64,000 bases of DNA from Mugil cephalus (Eukaryota; Chordata; Actinopteri; Mugiliformes; Mugilidae). Below the pieces are notes generated by a model. It ran no database searches and was not told the origin of the DNA. It worked only from the letters and a program-made list of their open reading frames with translations. The position numbers were made by a program, and so were the translations under genes. The stretch lies in the NCBI RefSeq assembly GCF_022458985.1, contig NC_061772.1:12886001-12950000 (forward strand), read 5' to 3'. Shown piece after piece: positions 25,017-39,700 of this stretch (the first letter of the stretch is position 1; each line of letters opens with the position of its first letter).

Positions 25017-26614
25017 TTTATTAACAAGAGGTAATCAGGAAAGAATACACTTTTATACAAAACTGGAAATACTACTCAAGCTGTTGAAATAGACTGAAAG
25101 ATAATTCTCATACCACTGGGTATTGCTCACTGCAAACATCTGATGTGCCTGTTAGAGGGTAAAGAGTCATGTGCAAGGGTGGGGTTTAAATACAGTACAC
25201 ATACTGCCCTAGATATAGATTGGATTTGAACACGTGAAAGTGGTACATGCCTGCCACTTAAGCTTTAGGTGTTTTTCTATACAAAGCCTGTAAAAAATAC
25301 ATATAAATATTCCAAGAAGAAGAAGAAGAAGAAGAAGAAGCACAATATTACTACTGTATAGTTCCTGCTAACACATCGGAATAGACAGGATACAGAATGT
25401 GTTACACTTATAAGTTGTTTTCAACGTTTGTTTTGAAGTATCATACACAGAAAAAGTTATTACAGAGTTGAACGATCATAAGGATAACACATTTCGAGGG
25501 ATATGTTTTCAACACATTGCACATTAGGAAATGCATCAGACTGCCTGTACACGATATTGTACACAGCAAAGATTTCTGCTTCATTGGCAAATCGTAGAAC
25601 AAAATAGTTTACATACTTTTGTGGTATATAATCCATTTCATGATTAAGGCAAAACCATAATGCACTGGCCAAAGAGGATTAACCATAAAAACTATGCTCT
25701 CACTGTCTGAGTGCAGAAGCTGGGAATTTAACGTCCTGAAGTGGCTCGATATTGGTTACATCTGCTACATACATTGCCCGGTGCTTATGCTGTATATACA
25801 TCATGTTGCCCTCCAGGGGAATAAGGTGATAGTAAGCAAAGCATAAAAGGCCATCTCTCCAAGCAAACAAACTGTGTCCCAGCTCAGTCAGAAAACCTGT
25901 GCCAAAGTCTCTCGGTCATTCAGTGGCTACATGAAACATCAGAGCACAGGATTCGACATAAGTCGCTGCAGCAGTCCCAATTTTCACCTCCTCTGCTCCT
26001 CGGAAAGGAAAGTCTGACTTTTAAAAGTTTTAATCCTTAAGAAGTTGGTGCAGTTAATAGTCAATATACATACCGTTGCAGTATATACGTTAATATAGTT
26101 ATTGTTAGTGGTGTTAGTATTGCAGAGAGTATGGAGGCTGAATTCAACTATGAATCATGACGGAAATCTTAACAATTAAAACCTTTAGTGGATCTTTAAG
26201 TCTTTTTAACTCGGTGGATTTATGAATATTAGAAGCTGTTTAAAGGTCACTGCAGCTACGTGTCGTCCGCTCTTCACTTTGACATCTCTCTCATGAACGA
26301 GAGCCTTTTGTTATACTGCACATTCCTGCTGGGTTATCAAGTCTTTATACTCTCTTGTCTGTTTATTCTGTGGTTCAAAATAACGTGTAAGACGATAAAT
26401 AACATATAAATACTCTATAATACTCTATAACTATAGAAATAAAACCTCTCTGGGCTTCTACTCAGTCTCTAATAACGATTATACACAACAAGTCCATTGG
26501 GGAGCATATACTAGAAGGGCACAGCCTACTGTGTCTAATACAAATAATAGTAAATGTACATTTTGATATACTGTTGCTGTACACTCCAGGTGAGGACAGT
26601 GAGGGAGATCCTCT
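25017..26614 (-). other. rasgrf1: rasgrf1 3' UTR with poly(A) signal
   Basis: The minus-strand AATAAA (TTTATT at 25017-25022) lies about 1.6 kb after the rasgrf1 stop, so the transcript would end about 200 bp before the ctsh start codon. It includes a (GAA)n run at 25313-25340, which reads CUU in the mRNA. No other gene is seen. Confidence 0.6.
25313..25340 (+). repeat. (GAA)n microsatellite
   Basis: About nine uninterrupted GAA units in the predicted rasgrf1 3' UTR. Confidence 0.95.
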
Positions 26615-28611
26615 TCATGACGACGTTTTGGGCTCGATTCTCAGAGACGCATCGTATAGGCTCTCCTCGTCCAGCACTGTGCTGCTGTCGAGCAAGTACC
26701 TTCCCGCCTGAAGCAATGAAGAACACAGACATGAAGACTCCTCAAAAGTGCATCTTCTATTAGTGTAAACGTGGCACAAATCAGTGAGTTCTAACGGCCG
26801 CTTTGGCACAAACTATCCTTCATTTAAAGTTTCCATCATTCCTTTAAATAGATGCATTTTGCGTGTTAGGTAAATTCTGATCTGACAAGTGACACTGAAC
26901 ATGGGATTTACAAAGGATTCTTTAGAAACCTTTAGATTGTTTAGTAAGAAAAAGAATTATGAGTGTGCCACTTTCCTTTTTCTTGACTTTTCTCATAAAA
27001 ATCTATGAATCCAATTAAATTACACACAACATGTAATCTGGTTCTGTTAATGGATGGATGACAAATTAGAAATATTTACTGTAAACTGTCAATTGTCAAA
27101 CACTGACAAATAATCAGAGCTACATATAATACCAAGAAGTCTAATTCAAGAGGTGATTGTGACCTCTTTCATGTAGTTGAACAGAAATGAGAGCATAATG
27201 TCACAAAGTGTCTGTGAAGCTTCTCAGTCATCCAGGTCACAGTAATCCAAAGGGTGTTTAAAAATGTCATAATTTAAACAAATGGCAAATACTGGGTGAC
27301 AATAATCTTTTGACTAAATGATACAGACCTATAAGCTAAATCAGACAAATACAGAGCAGACTTACTGATATTTTTCATGGCAATGCTAATAAAAGCCAAA
27401 CAAGACATCAACACCACAGGCTGCTGGGAATGATAAACAAAATAAAATAAAAACAATTATACAAAGAGAAACCTCACCTTTGGTTGATAATCAATCTTGT
27501 AAGCTGTTTGCTGGAATTGCCGTATCTCTCTGATGATGTGAGATATCTGAGGAGGAAAATGGTGGACAATAATAAAAAATTAAAAAAAGCAGATATTTTT
27601 CTAATTTACTTCCACCTTTAAAATGGACGAGCTAGACTCAAATCTGGAATAGCAGAAAGTACTGGTTTACGGTACTGCCTGTGCTCTCTGGTGTTCTTTA
27701 CCATTCTCATCTTGGAGAAGTTGACCAGGTTGTCCTCTGTGTAGTTGGGAGTTCCCTCCTCGATGAAGGCCAGGTCAGTCAGGTACATTCCCAGATAGGG
27801 AACACACGGAGGGTCACAGCTGAAGACAGACAGAGAATATATGGATATGGACGCACAGAGATGAACACGAAGCACAATAAACACTAAAGGGAATATCCTA
27901 CAACAACAAACATGGTTACTCACTTCTTCAGAGCCTCTCTCAGGTTTTTGAACCGTCCCTCTGATGACACCAGCTTCTGTAGCTTGTCAATCACAGTCTT
28001 TGTCTAGAAATTAGATCAGGTCATAATTGTCAGTGCCAGCACCTGGACACCACGGCCTTCTGAATAAAGGACAGTTGTAAAATGTCCATACAAGGCTTGA
28101 AACAAATCTCAAAGAAATATTCAGTTTCTTGTGTAGATTCATTGTCATTCTCACATCTGTACCACTAAGTATGAAAGTCCCAAGGAAAATTAAAAAAAAA
28201 AAAGTCTAAAAAATGAAAGACCCCACTAAATCCTCCTCGGTCGGCTTTGCATGGACGCCCACCGCTCACTTGGATGGGTTTTAACGCAAAGCCCAAATTT
28301 CCTGTGTTGCATGTGCACAAATAGTAATAATAAATACTGTACATGCACAATAAAGTTGGTTTCATTTGATACCTGCTTGGAGACCTTGAGCCAGGTCTTC
28401 TTGAGGCGGAAAACCGAGCTGCGGTTGAGAGAGGACGTGATTTCCAGCACAGCGTTGTAGTTGTGGAGGCAGCGGCAGATGTCAGCCACCGCCACCCACT
28501 TCTCAATCACGGCCACGCGCATGTTGACATCGTCCCACTGTAGGATCTCTGTGGCAATCCTGTTGCTGATCTGACGAAAAAAACACAAGACAAATCCATG
28601 ATTATAATAAG

Positions 28612-28692
<81 letters not shown>

Positions 28693-30759
28693 CTATTTAG
28701 AATAAACACATACATCGTTGAAGTGCTTGGTTGTTTTCATTATATACGGGGTTCTCTCGTTCTTGTCGTTCTTCATCCAGCCTTGACCGAAGAACTCCCT
28801 GTACACACACACACACACACACAAAAAAATGTTTTCAAGTGTTCAACAAACACGTAACATGAAAAACATGTCAACATTCACTGCGTGTGTGCCGTCCTTC
28901 AACCATCCCACTCAACCTGCAGAGTTTGCGTGTGCACACACATGCGCCTACTCACTCGTACGGGATGACCTTGAAGACCAGGTGGTCCAGCAGTGTGAGT
29001 TGCTCGGCTATCTCCAAAGCAGAATGGCTCTCAAACGGTTCGGTCTTGCAGTCTTCTGAGGCCTGGACACACAGACACACGGCAAAAGGCGTTGTTGTCA
29101 GTCAACCAGTGCTTTCGTTAACAGTGTCTTTATTCTTGAGAGGCTTTCCGTAATCACTCACTCACCATCTGCATGATCTCTTCAATAGTGACCTGGTTGT
29201 CTCCGGGATCCTCCTGAGTTAGAGTTCTGCGTACAAGAAGACATAAGGGGCATTATTTTTGTATTTTATAAAAAAACATTAGTCAAAATGTCTTTGTTTG
29301 GCTTCAGCTTCTCATGTAACTGATATTGATCATTTTCATGGGTAAAGTGTGCAGTGACAACATACTATGGGTTTCCTCACAGTCATGCAATGATGCACTC
29401 ATTTAAAAGTTTGGTTTGATTTCCCAAGAGAAACAGAAAACACTTCATGGACTCCAGCTCTGCAGAAAGGTTAAAATGTTCTGCTCTCTGTAGCATTACT
29501 GCCTGAGTCCAGATACATTTTGTGTCAGTGAATCAAGAGTTACATTTAGACTAGTCCCTTTTTAATGTTTACTCCCTGGCTGATATTTTTTGTCAGAGAT
29601 TTTCTTACTAAAGCTTTTTTTTTTCCACAAACAGATGTGTCATATATGATTGTATGTGCGATCAAGCGACGATAACAGGAACCCAACCTGATAATGTTGG
29701 CAGCTGCCTTTCTTTCCTGTGTCAGGAGCTCTGGGTCATGCATCACCTCCTCCAGGAAGCCAATTACCCGCATCTTCAGCTCTGTATTCAGCTCAAAGTC
29801 CTGAAGACCCACACAGGAACGACAACAGAGTCATTACAGAGGTGTTATTTTACTCCTGCGCTGACACAGGAGAGATAGAAACAAGCAAAAGAAGAAAGGA
29901 AGAAGTTGAACTGTACCTGCGAGTGCTTGGAGACCCAGTGACGCAGCACATTCAGGACTCTGTTCGTGGCAGCTCTTCTGATAACGAACTCTTTGTCCCC
30001 ATTCCTCTGGTCTGTAGGAAAACCTGGAATCATGTTTGACAATTAGCACTCTGTCTTTAATGGTGTCTTTACTCTATATTTCATTATTTATACTTGTGGA
30101 AAAATCCTTTTGGTTAAATGTTTAGCCTCAACGCAGGTGAAAGTATTGCTCAAGAAGTATAAATGTACTTTTAATTTGAACATTTGGAGCCCTAATCATA
30201 ATTACATGTGCTGCTCTCATTTCACTTATTTTTACTCTTGTTGCAAACTAGGTTTTATTCAACAGTACACAATCAAGACAGTTAAATAAATGGCATTAAG
30301 TATGAGGCTTAGTGCCCTCTGGTGGTCATAAGACACAAAGCCGCTTAATATTCGGACCACTGTTGTCTCTCATACACTTTCTAAGAAATGTGGCAATGTA
30401 ATCTAACCAGCATTGAACTTATTGGAAAGTCATCTCTTCTTTAATCACAGAGATGTTTTGCAGCTATTAGATTAGCTGAGACTACTAGAGTATGTTGCAA
30501 AATGATCTAAAACTTGAGGACCATGTTGAAGGTCTTAGACCAGAGGTCTTCAATGTTTTTCAGCCAAGGACCCCCAAACTGATGGAGAGATTAAGTAGTA
30601 ACCCCCTACCTATTATATTGTGTTCTATATTAAACTCAGCCTAATGCTATTTATAAATATACATTATTATCATTTTGCATGTAATATTAAGGTATCCCTT
30701 GACCCTTTATAAAATATGTTAGATTCATGTTAATGTGTATTTAAATTTGAGAGAGGAAA

Positions 30760-30790
<31 letters not shown>

Positions 30791-33700
30791 TAAAGAAGAC
30801 CTATGTCTAAGAGGTTGATTTAACTTGTATGTGTGTAAATGTTATTTTTGTTGTATGTTCTTTCTCTGTCAGTAAAACTTTTAATCTCAACGGGACTTTT
30901 CTTGGTTAAATAAAGGCTAAATAACTTAAATTCCTCAATACAGTAAAACAATGGCAGTTACAGAAACCCTCCACATAGTTATCAGTAAACATCTGGACTG
31001 TCCTCCACTCGTGTGACTGACCTGTGCTGGCGAGGGACATGCGGCGGTACTTCTCCTTGGTTGGCGTTCCTTCATTCGCACCGGCGGTGGCAATGGCGAA
31101 GGCCGAGGCGGCAGAGAGGGCACTGCGGTTATTGTCCAGCTCCCGGCAAGATGACACCACCATGCCATTGTTGAAGGAAAACAGGGAAAACTCTACGGGC
31201 AGGAAATGCAGAGATTTAAACTCTTACTTGTATAATCACTGAAGGAAAACTGTTAAACTATGTGAGAAGCTCAGAACTTCTCGTGTGTTGATACATAGAG
31301 TGCCGTGGCATTTTTAGTTGGCCTCTCTCTATCAGGGTCATGCTAAACGGGTGTTTTTTGTGAAGCGTGTTGTAGGTATACAGTATCCTACCACATGTGT
31401 ATAATCAAAGTTGTTGACCAGTGGAGGGCAACAGAGAGCTGAAGCAGACCCAGCAGTACAGTGTGTCCTGCAGCTCGTGGCAGTGACGGTGTACACTCCA
31501 CCGTGTCTGCCTCTCTGCCTCCCTCCCTTCCTCCCTGCCTTCCTCCGTTCAGCCGGGGGCGGTATGGAAGAACACGCACATCGTTGCTAAGGTACAAGGT
31601 TTCCTTCCACCTACTCACACAAGGCACTGGCTTCCCTTGTATCCAGCACCGTGGGAAGAGAACACACTGGGGATGAATTGTGCCTGACTACCTACGGGGT
31701 GGATGCTCCCTCTCTGTGCGGTGCGGGGAGGGCCACGAGGCTGTGGGTGGTTTTCATCAAGACCTTATTTGGCTTTAGCTACGTCGTTCGTCGTTTCGAA
31801 AAGAGAAAAAAGAAAGTTTGCTATAAGTCCACTGTGGCTATATTTATTTGACTCTATGAGTTGCTCTTCTCATCGAGAACCTTTCAACACTTCCTCTGCA
31901 ATGCTGATCACTTTTAGACCAGAGGAAAGGCAGACGTGTGGCTCTGCAGGATCAAGCTCCAATGATAGCTTTTCTTATCAGAGGTATAAGGTGTTGAGAA
32001 ATGCACAAAGTTAAATGTTTAAAATGTTTGTATCTCTCTGTGAAATAACTATGAACAGCCACAGAATAAAGGCGACATGAGAAAACGGCTTGAATGGTTG
32101 TGCCCAAAAGTAACACAATCCAACAGGTGTCTGACTACTACTTGGCCCGTTGGCTCTTATGTACCGCGCTGATATATTCCCCCTCAGTTTTTATCTAGAC
32201 TAAACAAACAAGTTATATGTTTCCACTCTGTTTTCTCAGCTAAGCTAAACTGCAGCTGGTTGTGCTTTTGGGTCAAGAGAAATAGTTCTCTTCAGGGTCT
32301 AATGGCACCTAAACCACCTACTTTTTTATTTTCACTTCAGTTTAGCTGCTCATTTAATTTTATTCGGTTTTCTGACACGCAAAGATAAGTGAAAGTAAAG
32401 TTCAAATGGACATAGAGGATGTACCATATGTGCAGTGGGGCGGTGGATTTTATTTATTTTTGTTATTTATAGGACGCATTGGTCTTATTCTATTATTGTC
32501 ATATTTTTTGCCAAGACATTCCCCTTGGCAAAGTAGCGTAAGTCAGCAGCGCTAACCACTAAGCTACAGTATTTTGCCAGCTCTTACATTCTTGCCAACT
32601 CATTTGTCTTCTAACTGGTGAGCTGGGATTTAAAAGTAGATCACAAGACATTCTGACACAGAACAGTTTCAACAGGATATCAGCACATTAGCGGAGAGAC
32701 AGAATCACACTGTACCGGAGTTTTTTGACTTGACGTTCTTGGGTGTTGATGGCGACTTGGGAGGAGACATTTCTGCTTCCGTCTCGTCGCTCTGACTTGG
32801 CTCTTCGTCACATTCCTCTCTTACAGACAGATCTGGACAGAGAGAACATTTCTGATGGTCAAGAGAAAATCTTGACAACAAAGAAGAAGAGAGCAGGAAA
32901 AGTAATGTGATGGGTGTTTTGGTGATGAAATGGTCGAGGAAGAACAGGTGTGAATGCAATAATGTTAATTTATTTTCGTTTCATCACTAGATTCTGTTTA
33001 AAAAGTTAATTCGTTTTGCTAACCAAAACTATACATCAGTAGGACTTTAAAAAGCTTCATGGCATAAATATAACATATGTGCACAGCATCTACTGCCACA
33101 GTTATTAAAAGTGAAGTGAAACTACAAAATGACAAAATCCCTCAGGACGTGACTCCCACCTTGCTTGTTGGGGACAGCCTCTTCGGCCTTGCCTTCGGCC
33201 TTGGGCTCCCCCTCGTCTGTGATTTTGCTGGCCATGGTGCTGGACACGTAGAGCTTGTTGATGTCGAGGGTGGTCTTGCTGAAGGGCGACATGGTGGAGT
33301 GCATGCTTGCATAGCCATTGGGAGAACAGCTGAGCGCGGCCAGGTCCAGGGCTTTGCCCCCTGTGATGATGGGGATGTTGAGCGAAAGTTTGCGACGCCG
33401 GTTGGGAGAAGACGTCTTGGTGATGGAGAGAGGAGGAGGGGAGGAGAACTTGCGGCTGGCACGTGGCGATGTGGGTGGCTCGCCGTAGAGGAGTTTGTTG
33501 TTCTGGCTGCTGGCAAAGAATAGCTCCAAAGAGCTGCAGGAAAGAAGAGAGTGAAAGAGAGCGAAAGAGGAAAATGAGGAACGCGTGATAGAGACAGAAG
33601 GACAAACTGTAAAAGAGCAGCGCAGCTTTGAATTTTAGGTAAAAAAAACAAAATACTTGTGACCTGAATAAGAGAGAGTGAAAAAGTGAAAAGGGGGGAG

Positions 33701-36700
33701 AAATGGTGATAATGGGCACTTGCTGTCTGTACACAGAGGCAGAGAGGGAACACATTAACCACAGGGCTCTTCGGGAGCTCCTGCCTCTTTTATTTAAGCT
33801 ACATTGTTTAAGACAGCATCCTCCTTGCACTGAGAGCCACCCCCTCTGAAGGCCTATAAATAGCATGTCAAGTGACAGTGTGGGAGGCACGGGTGCTGCC
33901 AACAGCAACCAGCCCAGGGGAGGCCCACAGAGACATGGGTAGAGAGAAACACAGAGAAACGGGGAGCCACATAGAGACAGAGAGGGAAAGTGGGAGAAGG
34001 AGACAGAGGTGCAATGCAAAAAAAAAAAAAAAAAGCAGGGGCGAAAACAGTGATACAGAGAGGGAGGGGGCGATAGAGGAGCAACATAGTGGATATGGAT
34101 TCCACCACAGCAAAGGCTGCTGGCTGGGAGTGGGCGATTGGGAAGCCTCGAGCCCTGTATGGTGTTAGCTGCAGCCATGTTGTGTCTCCTCACCCAAAAC
34201 AGTGAAGAAAGTAGATGACAGGAGCAAAGATTGGAATGGGGGAGACTGGTGTGATAGAGGAAAGGAGGGGTGGGGGTGGTGGGGGGGTGAAAATCAAATG
34301 AGAAGGAAAAATGACAAAAAGCAAAGTGGAGAGGCGAGAGGGGACACAAGTGTGGCAGGAAAGAGGAAAGACTCGAGGAGATAATTAAGCAGGAGACGAC
34401 AGAGGAGTATGACAAAAAGGAGGCTCAGGGAAGACGGGAGGAGAGCGGGGTCTGGGTGCAAAACACCACCATCAATATTTAATACCGTAGAGCCGCTGCA
34501 GATCATGGGAGAAAGGGTGAGAGAGAAAGGGAGGGAGAAGACGGGGAGAGAGAGAAGGAGAGGGTGGGGTCCTGCAGCAGAGTAAAGGGTTGCCATGGTG
34601 ACAGCGCAGCGGAGAGAGGGATGGTCAGACTTGTGGAAAGAAAAATAAAAGCGAGAGAATGGAAAAGGGTAAAGAGAAGAAGGAGAAAGAAGAGAAGGGG
34701 TTAGGGGGAGGTGGGTGGACGCAGGACCCAATTAACTGTGATGGCGGACAGAAGATGTGTCGGTGTGACCTCTCCCTGCCTCCTCTCCGGTCCCTTCTCA
34801 CCTGGACACGATATGATAGCATGATGGGCTGCTTACAGACAGTCCACGTGAGAGCAAAGACTAATTCAGACACCGGGGAAGTCCCACCTCTTCACTGCAC
34901 CATTACAGGACTGTTGCTGCATCCTCTGGAGGAAATATGTGGAAATCTCAAACTTTGTTCCCTTTTTCAGTTGTCACAAGCTGCAGCATTGGACCTGGCA
35001 GTGAGGCACTTGTAGGAGTTTAATGGAACAAACCATCGAAGCACTGCTGTCTAAAGCTGTCCACTTACAGGAAATCTAACAGGGAATGTGCAGGACATGA
35101 CACATGAAAAGGATTTCTTTAGGCGCTTCTACACAAAAATCCCAATAGTGCAGAACAAAACACAACAAGTGTGAACTTAGTCTAACCTGCGACACTGGCT
35201 TGAAATGTGGGTTTGGAGTGAGTGGCTGATGAATTAAATAAATTATTTGTTTCACTCTTAATAGGTCTTAAACTTCAGGTGGTTGTCCTACGTCGGTTCA
35301 TCAAAGAGACTGCTAACTTGTATTGGTATATACATCAAAGTTAAAGCAACAGCTTTCTTGACTCAGATGATAATACCACTTTCTTATCTGTCATATACAT
35401 ATACAGCCCGCAGCAGATTAGCTCAGTTTAGCATTAAAGACCTGGACCAGGAAACAGTTTACCTGGCTCTGACAGAAGTCTTGTTATCATCTTGCCAGAC
35501 AACCAGCAAACACTTATTTTTTCTATAGATTTAACAAACAGGATTTAATTCGCTTTATATATTAGCATCAGATGTGCTTAATGGCTAATATATTTAGTTT
35601 CCTTCAGATTTCCCTTGTCACCCCTGTAACCCTAACGCTAGCTAAGATAACAGTCTCCTGGTCATAAACCCATATTCATCAGACACATGCATCAAAACTG
35701 TTGCCCAAGTCGATGTTTAAAGATATTTTACAATGTTCCTACATACACACACACCCAGTTAATGCAAAAGAAGCCATACCACTTTCTTTTAATATTAGCC
35801 TGCTGCTAAAGTATGGTTAGTGTGATCAAGTTCATACCCTCTTGAAATCAACTCACTCACCGTGCAGGGATTGCACTGATGGGCTTCTTGTAGATGGTGA
35901 TGAGTTTGTCCAGCACTACGTCAGCGCTTGTGAAGACACGGTAAGAGTGCAGGAAGGTGTTCAGAAAGTCGATGGAGAGGAAGCGCAGGTCGGTCAGCCT
36001 CTCCAACAAACGTTCCACGCTGGCATAGCGGATCTGCAGCACCTTGCAGGAGTTCATCATCTTGCTGAAGCGAATGTCAACATCGTCGCAGTACAGGCTG
36101 GTATCTGACCTGCGTTGGAGTGAGACTGGGAGTGTTACTCACACGGGTTTAGCTCCAAGTGGTCCTGCCTCCCACCTTTAGTTAGTTTACTGCTCGTGTG
36201 AGGGTTAGAAACTTTACATTGTTGCAATTTTATGATTAACGCATTTTATCCAAAAAACAAAGCTAATACAAAAGTAGCTTGTTAAGATCCACTGACGATG
36301 TTTCATCAATGACCTTTGAGCTGTAAATAAATTGAAGAAATCTAGACTAGAAAGAGCCCACACAATCATTCTGGACTCACGGTACATGCAGTGGACTGTA
36401 GGTAAGTATTGTGTCAGATGTTGAAGTGTTGATCCCAGAGTTTCACACAGAGGGAGGAGAATCTGTTTTAGTGCTAACATTAGCATTAGGTATATATGAA
36501 AGTGTAAGGCGTGCAGTTGTGGAGGCTGAGATTAGAGGCTGTCAAATATATCTACAGTACATCTCATCTCACCAAAGGTCCTAACAGGAATGGAAGCAGA
36601 GATATGCATGAGTTTGTGTAACCTTTGTTCATGAATCTTTCATGTATTTGTCATATATTTATGTAATGCCAATGCCGTTCTCTGTTTGTGCATGCATAAT

Positions 36701-39700
36701 GCATATGTTTTCCTGTGTGGTGTCCGAGTACGAGGGCCTCACTTAATCATCTGTGGCACTGTGACTTTACTATTCTCCTCAAAGGCGTTCATCATCAGAC
36801 CGTTGCAGCGGATGTTGTCAATGCACTGTAGGGCAGACAAAGAAAAGGACTTTTAGTGAAAAGGTGAGCAAGACCTACACATTTCTACCTTGAATCAGTG
36901 GCTACAAAGACCACCAGGTTATTTAAGTTCAGATGCTTTTAATCACTACGTTGATAACACGTGGGGATAAAATGCCATGTCGTGTCTTGGACTCTCACTT
37001 GTAAACTGTTTTGCTTTCAGACTGAATACTGTTCAAATGAGCTACCTGGCTGATGTCGCTTGTCCACGCTGACTTCTCCTGTCGGGATGAAGCAACCAGG
37101 ATGACGGTGTAAGGCTGGACGTCTTTAGGCTCAACCATCACTTTAAAGTCCAGATGCTCTGTGTCCTGGCCACTCCGCTCTCCTTTGGCTGCAAGACGCA
37201 AAGTCAACAAGCTTTATTTGAGAAGCAAAGAATGAAATACACTAAAATTGCTTATTGTGCAGTATTGACTGAATCACACGCAGATGTATCTGTGAACCTA
37301 ATGAGATGATTGTGATCGTTTTGGTTCGATTTAATAGAATCCAGTTTCTCGATGGCCGTGTAAACATAAATTCAAATAATCGTTCGTGTTTTGACTCCCT
37401 TTGGCACAACAGTGAATGTAGGGGAAGAGGAAAAGCTGGAAATGATGCAACTCAGAGTCTGACTAACACCAAGGAAACACTCTGTACAAAATACTCCTGT
37501 TTCTTTATAAATAACACAGGGGTATTGGTGTTTAAATTTAACCACAGTTTTCTCATCTATATCTGCTAAATTATGCTGGTAAAGTGGGAAACACACTTTG
37601 TTCAGCTCTGATAATTTACCAGCTGTAAGAGCTATCAGCGAGCAGGTTGCTGCAGTTTGTCATCTTTAAGGGCATGAAGCGGTGCTGCTTTTTGTTTTGA
37701 CAACCACATACAGACAAGCAATTTAAACTTATGAGGGCTGTACAGTGCACCCCCCCACCAGGGGCTCTTTTCTATCTACCTTATGACAGATATTACCGTT
37801 AACGCATCTATATGCTGTGAAAACGTGTGAATATTTGAACTTACACTCATCATCTGTCCCCTCTGGCTCCTCCATCAGAGTGCAGTCTATGAGGGACACC
37901 ACTCCATTCTGAGACAGGGTTGAAAGGACAAATACAGCTTAATCTCATCAACCAATCATTGATAACTGTTAATTATTACAAAGTAAATTCACGATCATTC
38001 ATAATCACCAGACAATAATCCTATGAGAAGAAGATCTGATGCTTGTGTTTTTCTACCATGGGCCCATATGAATTAAAGTCCTGCAGTATTCTACCTTAGT
38101 GATGTGAAGTTTTCCTCCAGAGCCTCTGGTGCAGATGATAAGGTGTTTGGAGAAGAGGAAACACTGTCTCTCGCCCTCCTTCTTCAGAGACAGAGAGCCC
38201 AGTCGGCCTCTCGTGATCTTCCCTTTCTCGCTCATTGGCACCTGGATCAGAGAACCTGTGGCGTCACACACACCCACAAACACATGAGAAAAACATTTAA
38301 CGTGATCTCATTTCATTCCTTAATGTGACAACTGCTCTAACGTTCAATGGCCTTTAAAAAGGAGAATCATGTGAGACATAGGAATTTGTGTGCAAACATC
38401 CAAAATCCTGTGGTTTGTTCTGTTCATTCACATTAATCCTCTTTAATCAAATAAATGAAATGCTGCCTTGAATAAATTGATATGTTTTATGCTTCAGAGT
38501 TACTTTCATACAGTATTTACCCTAAACTGTCACTTACTTTTAGGCTAGGAAATAAACCAATGACACAATTTTTTCAGCGTCTACGACTTACCTTGCCTAA
38601 CAAACGTCTGGCTGGTGTCAAGCAGCACCTCACAACCCTCAACAATCATCCGCTCAATGGCGAGGTTCTTCCTGATGTTCTCCGTCTCGCTCACCTCGTC
38701 GTGCATGATTCTGAACGATTAAATAGGATTAAATTCAGGTTCTTGTCAGTTCAGGTCTTCAGGAACTTCACAAACTGTTCATCATGTGAACTGATCACTG
38801 AATCCTATGACATAAATGTGCAACATGAATACTCTGAGTGCAGTAGATACGGTGTTGTGTATCTAAGTGTTCTGAGTTTTTTTTTTTTTTCGTTGTTTTG
38901 TGCGGTGGAGCCGCATAAAGACACCGTAGGTCTACACAATCTACCTGGAAAGTTCCTCCAGTTTTGACTTGGCGTAGTCCAAACTGTTCCTCTCCACATG
39001 CTCATGAGGAGTGTGAGCCAGCAACTCGTGCAACGTTAGAATGTAACGAGGGATCTAAGAAAGAGAGACATAAGGACAGAGATCTGCCCGTATCAATAAC
39101 TGAAAGACTCATGACTTTTCATATTTTTTGTGTTAAAATGCAGTGTTCAAACATTTAAAAGTCAAGAGCCTCAAAGATTCTATGAAGGTGGTGACAACAT
39201 CTTGGCTCTAAGGACTTTTACTCGTAATAACTTGGTCATGAGGCCTGTTCAGTAAAAAGGCTTGAAGATTATTTTTGAAATTTATCACATGTTACTTTGA
39301 CTATGACTTTGATTCTCTCTATAAACAGAATTAACTTTCAATTTGGAAAAAAATTATGTAATCTGATGTGGCGTTTTAATTTAGAAGTACTGCTGTTGCC
39401 ACTCATAGGAAAAACATATGTAATATAATCACATATTAATGATTATCATTTATGATTAATTTAAAAAAAAAATATCCAATCATTTTTAGTACTGTGCAAA
39501 ACTTACAAAGCATTTTATTTTGTTTCTCAAAAATGGGAAAAATAGGAAATGCTTCACTCAGATGCATCACGTCATGAGCGTCCAGTTTGTGTTTCCAACC
39601 AAATTTGGCTCATTCATTGCTTTGGCAAAGCTGATGCATTATTGCATCAATTATCTACTATATACTCACTTATCCTCAAGGGGGCAGCTGGAGCTTATCC

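Noticed and set aside
33105-34415. A 436-codon minus-strand open frame
   Set aside because: Low-complexity Ser/Leu/Phe/Pro composition from the pyrimidine-rich strand. Only its 3' end overlaps a real rasgrf1 exon (33160-33533), which is read in a different frame.
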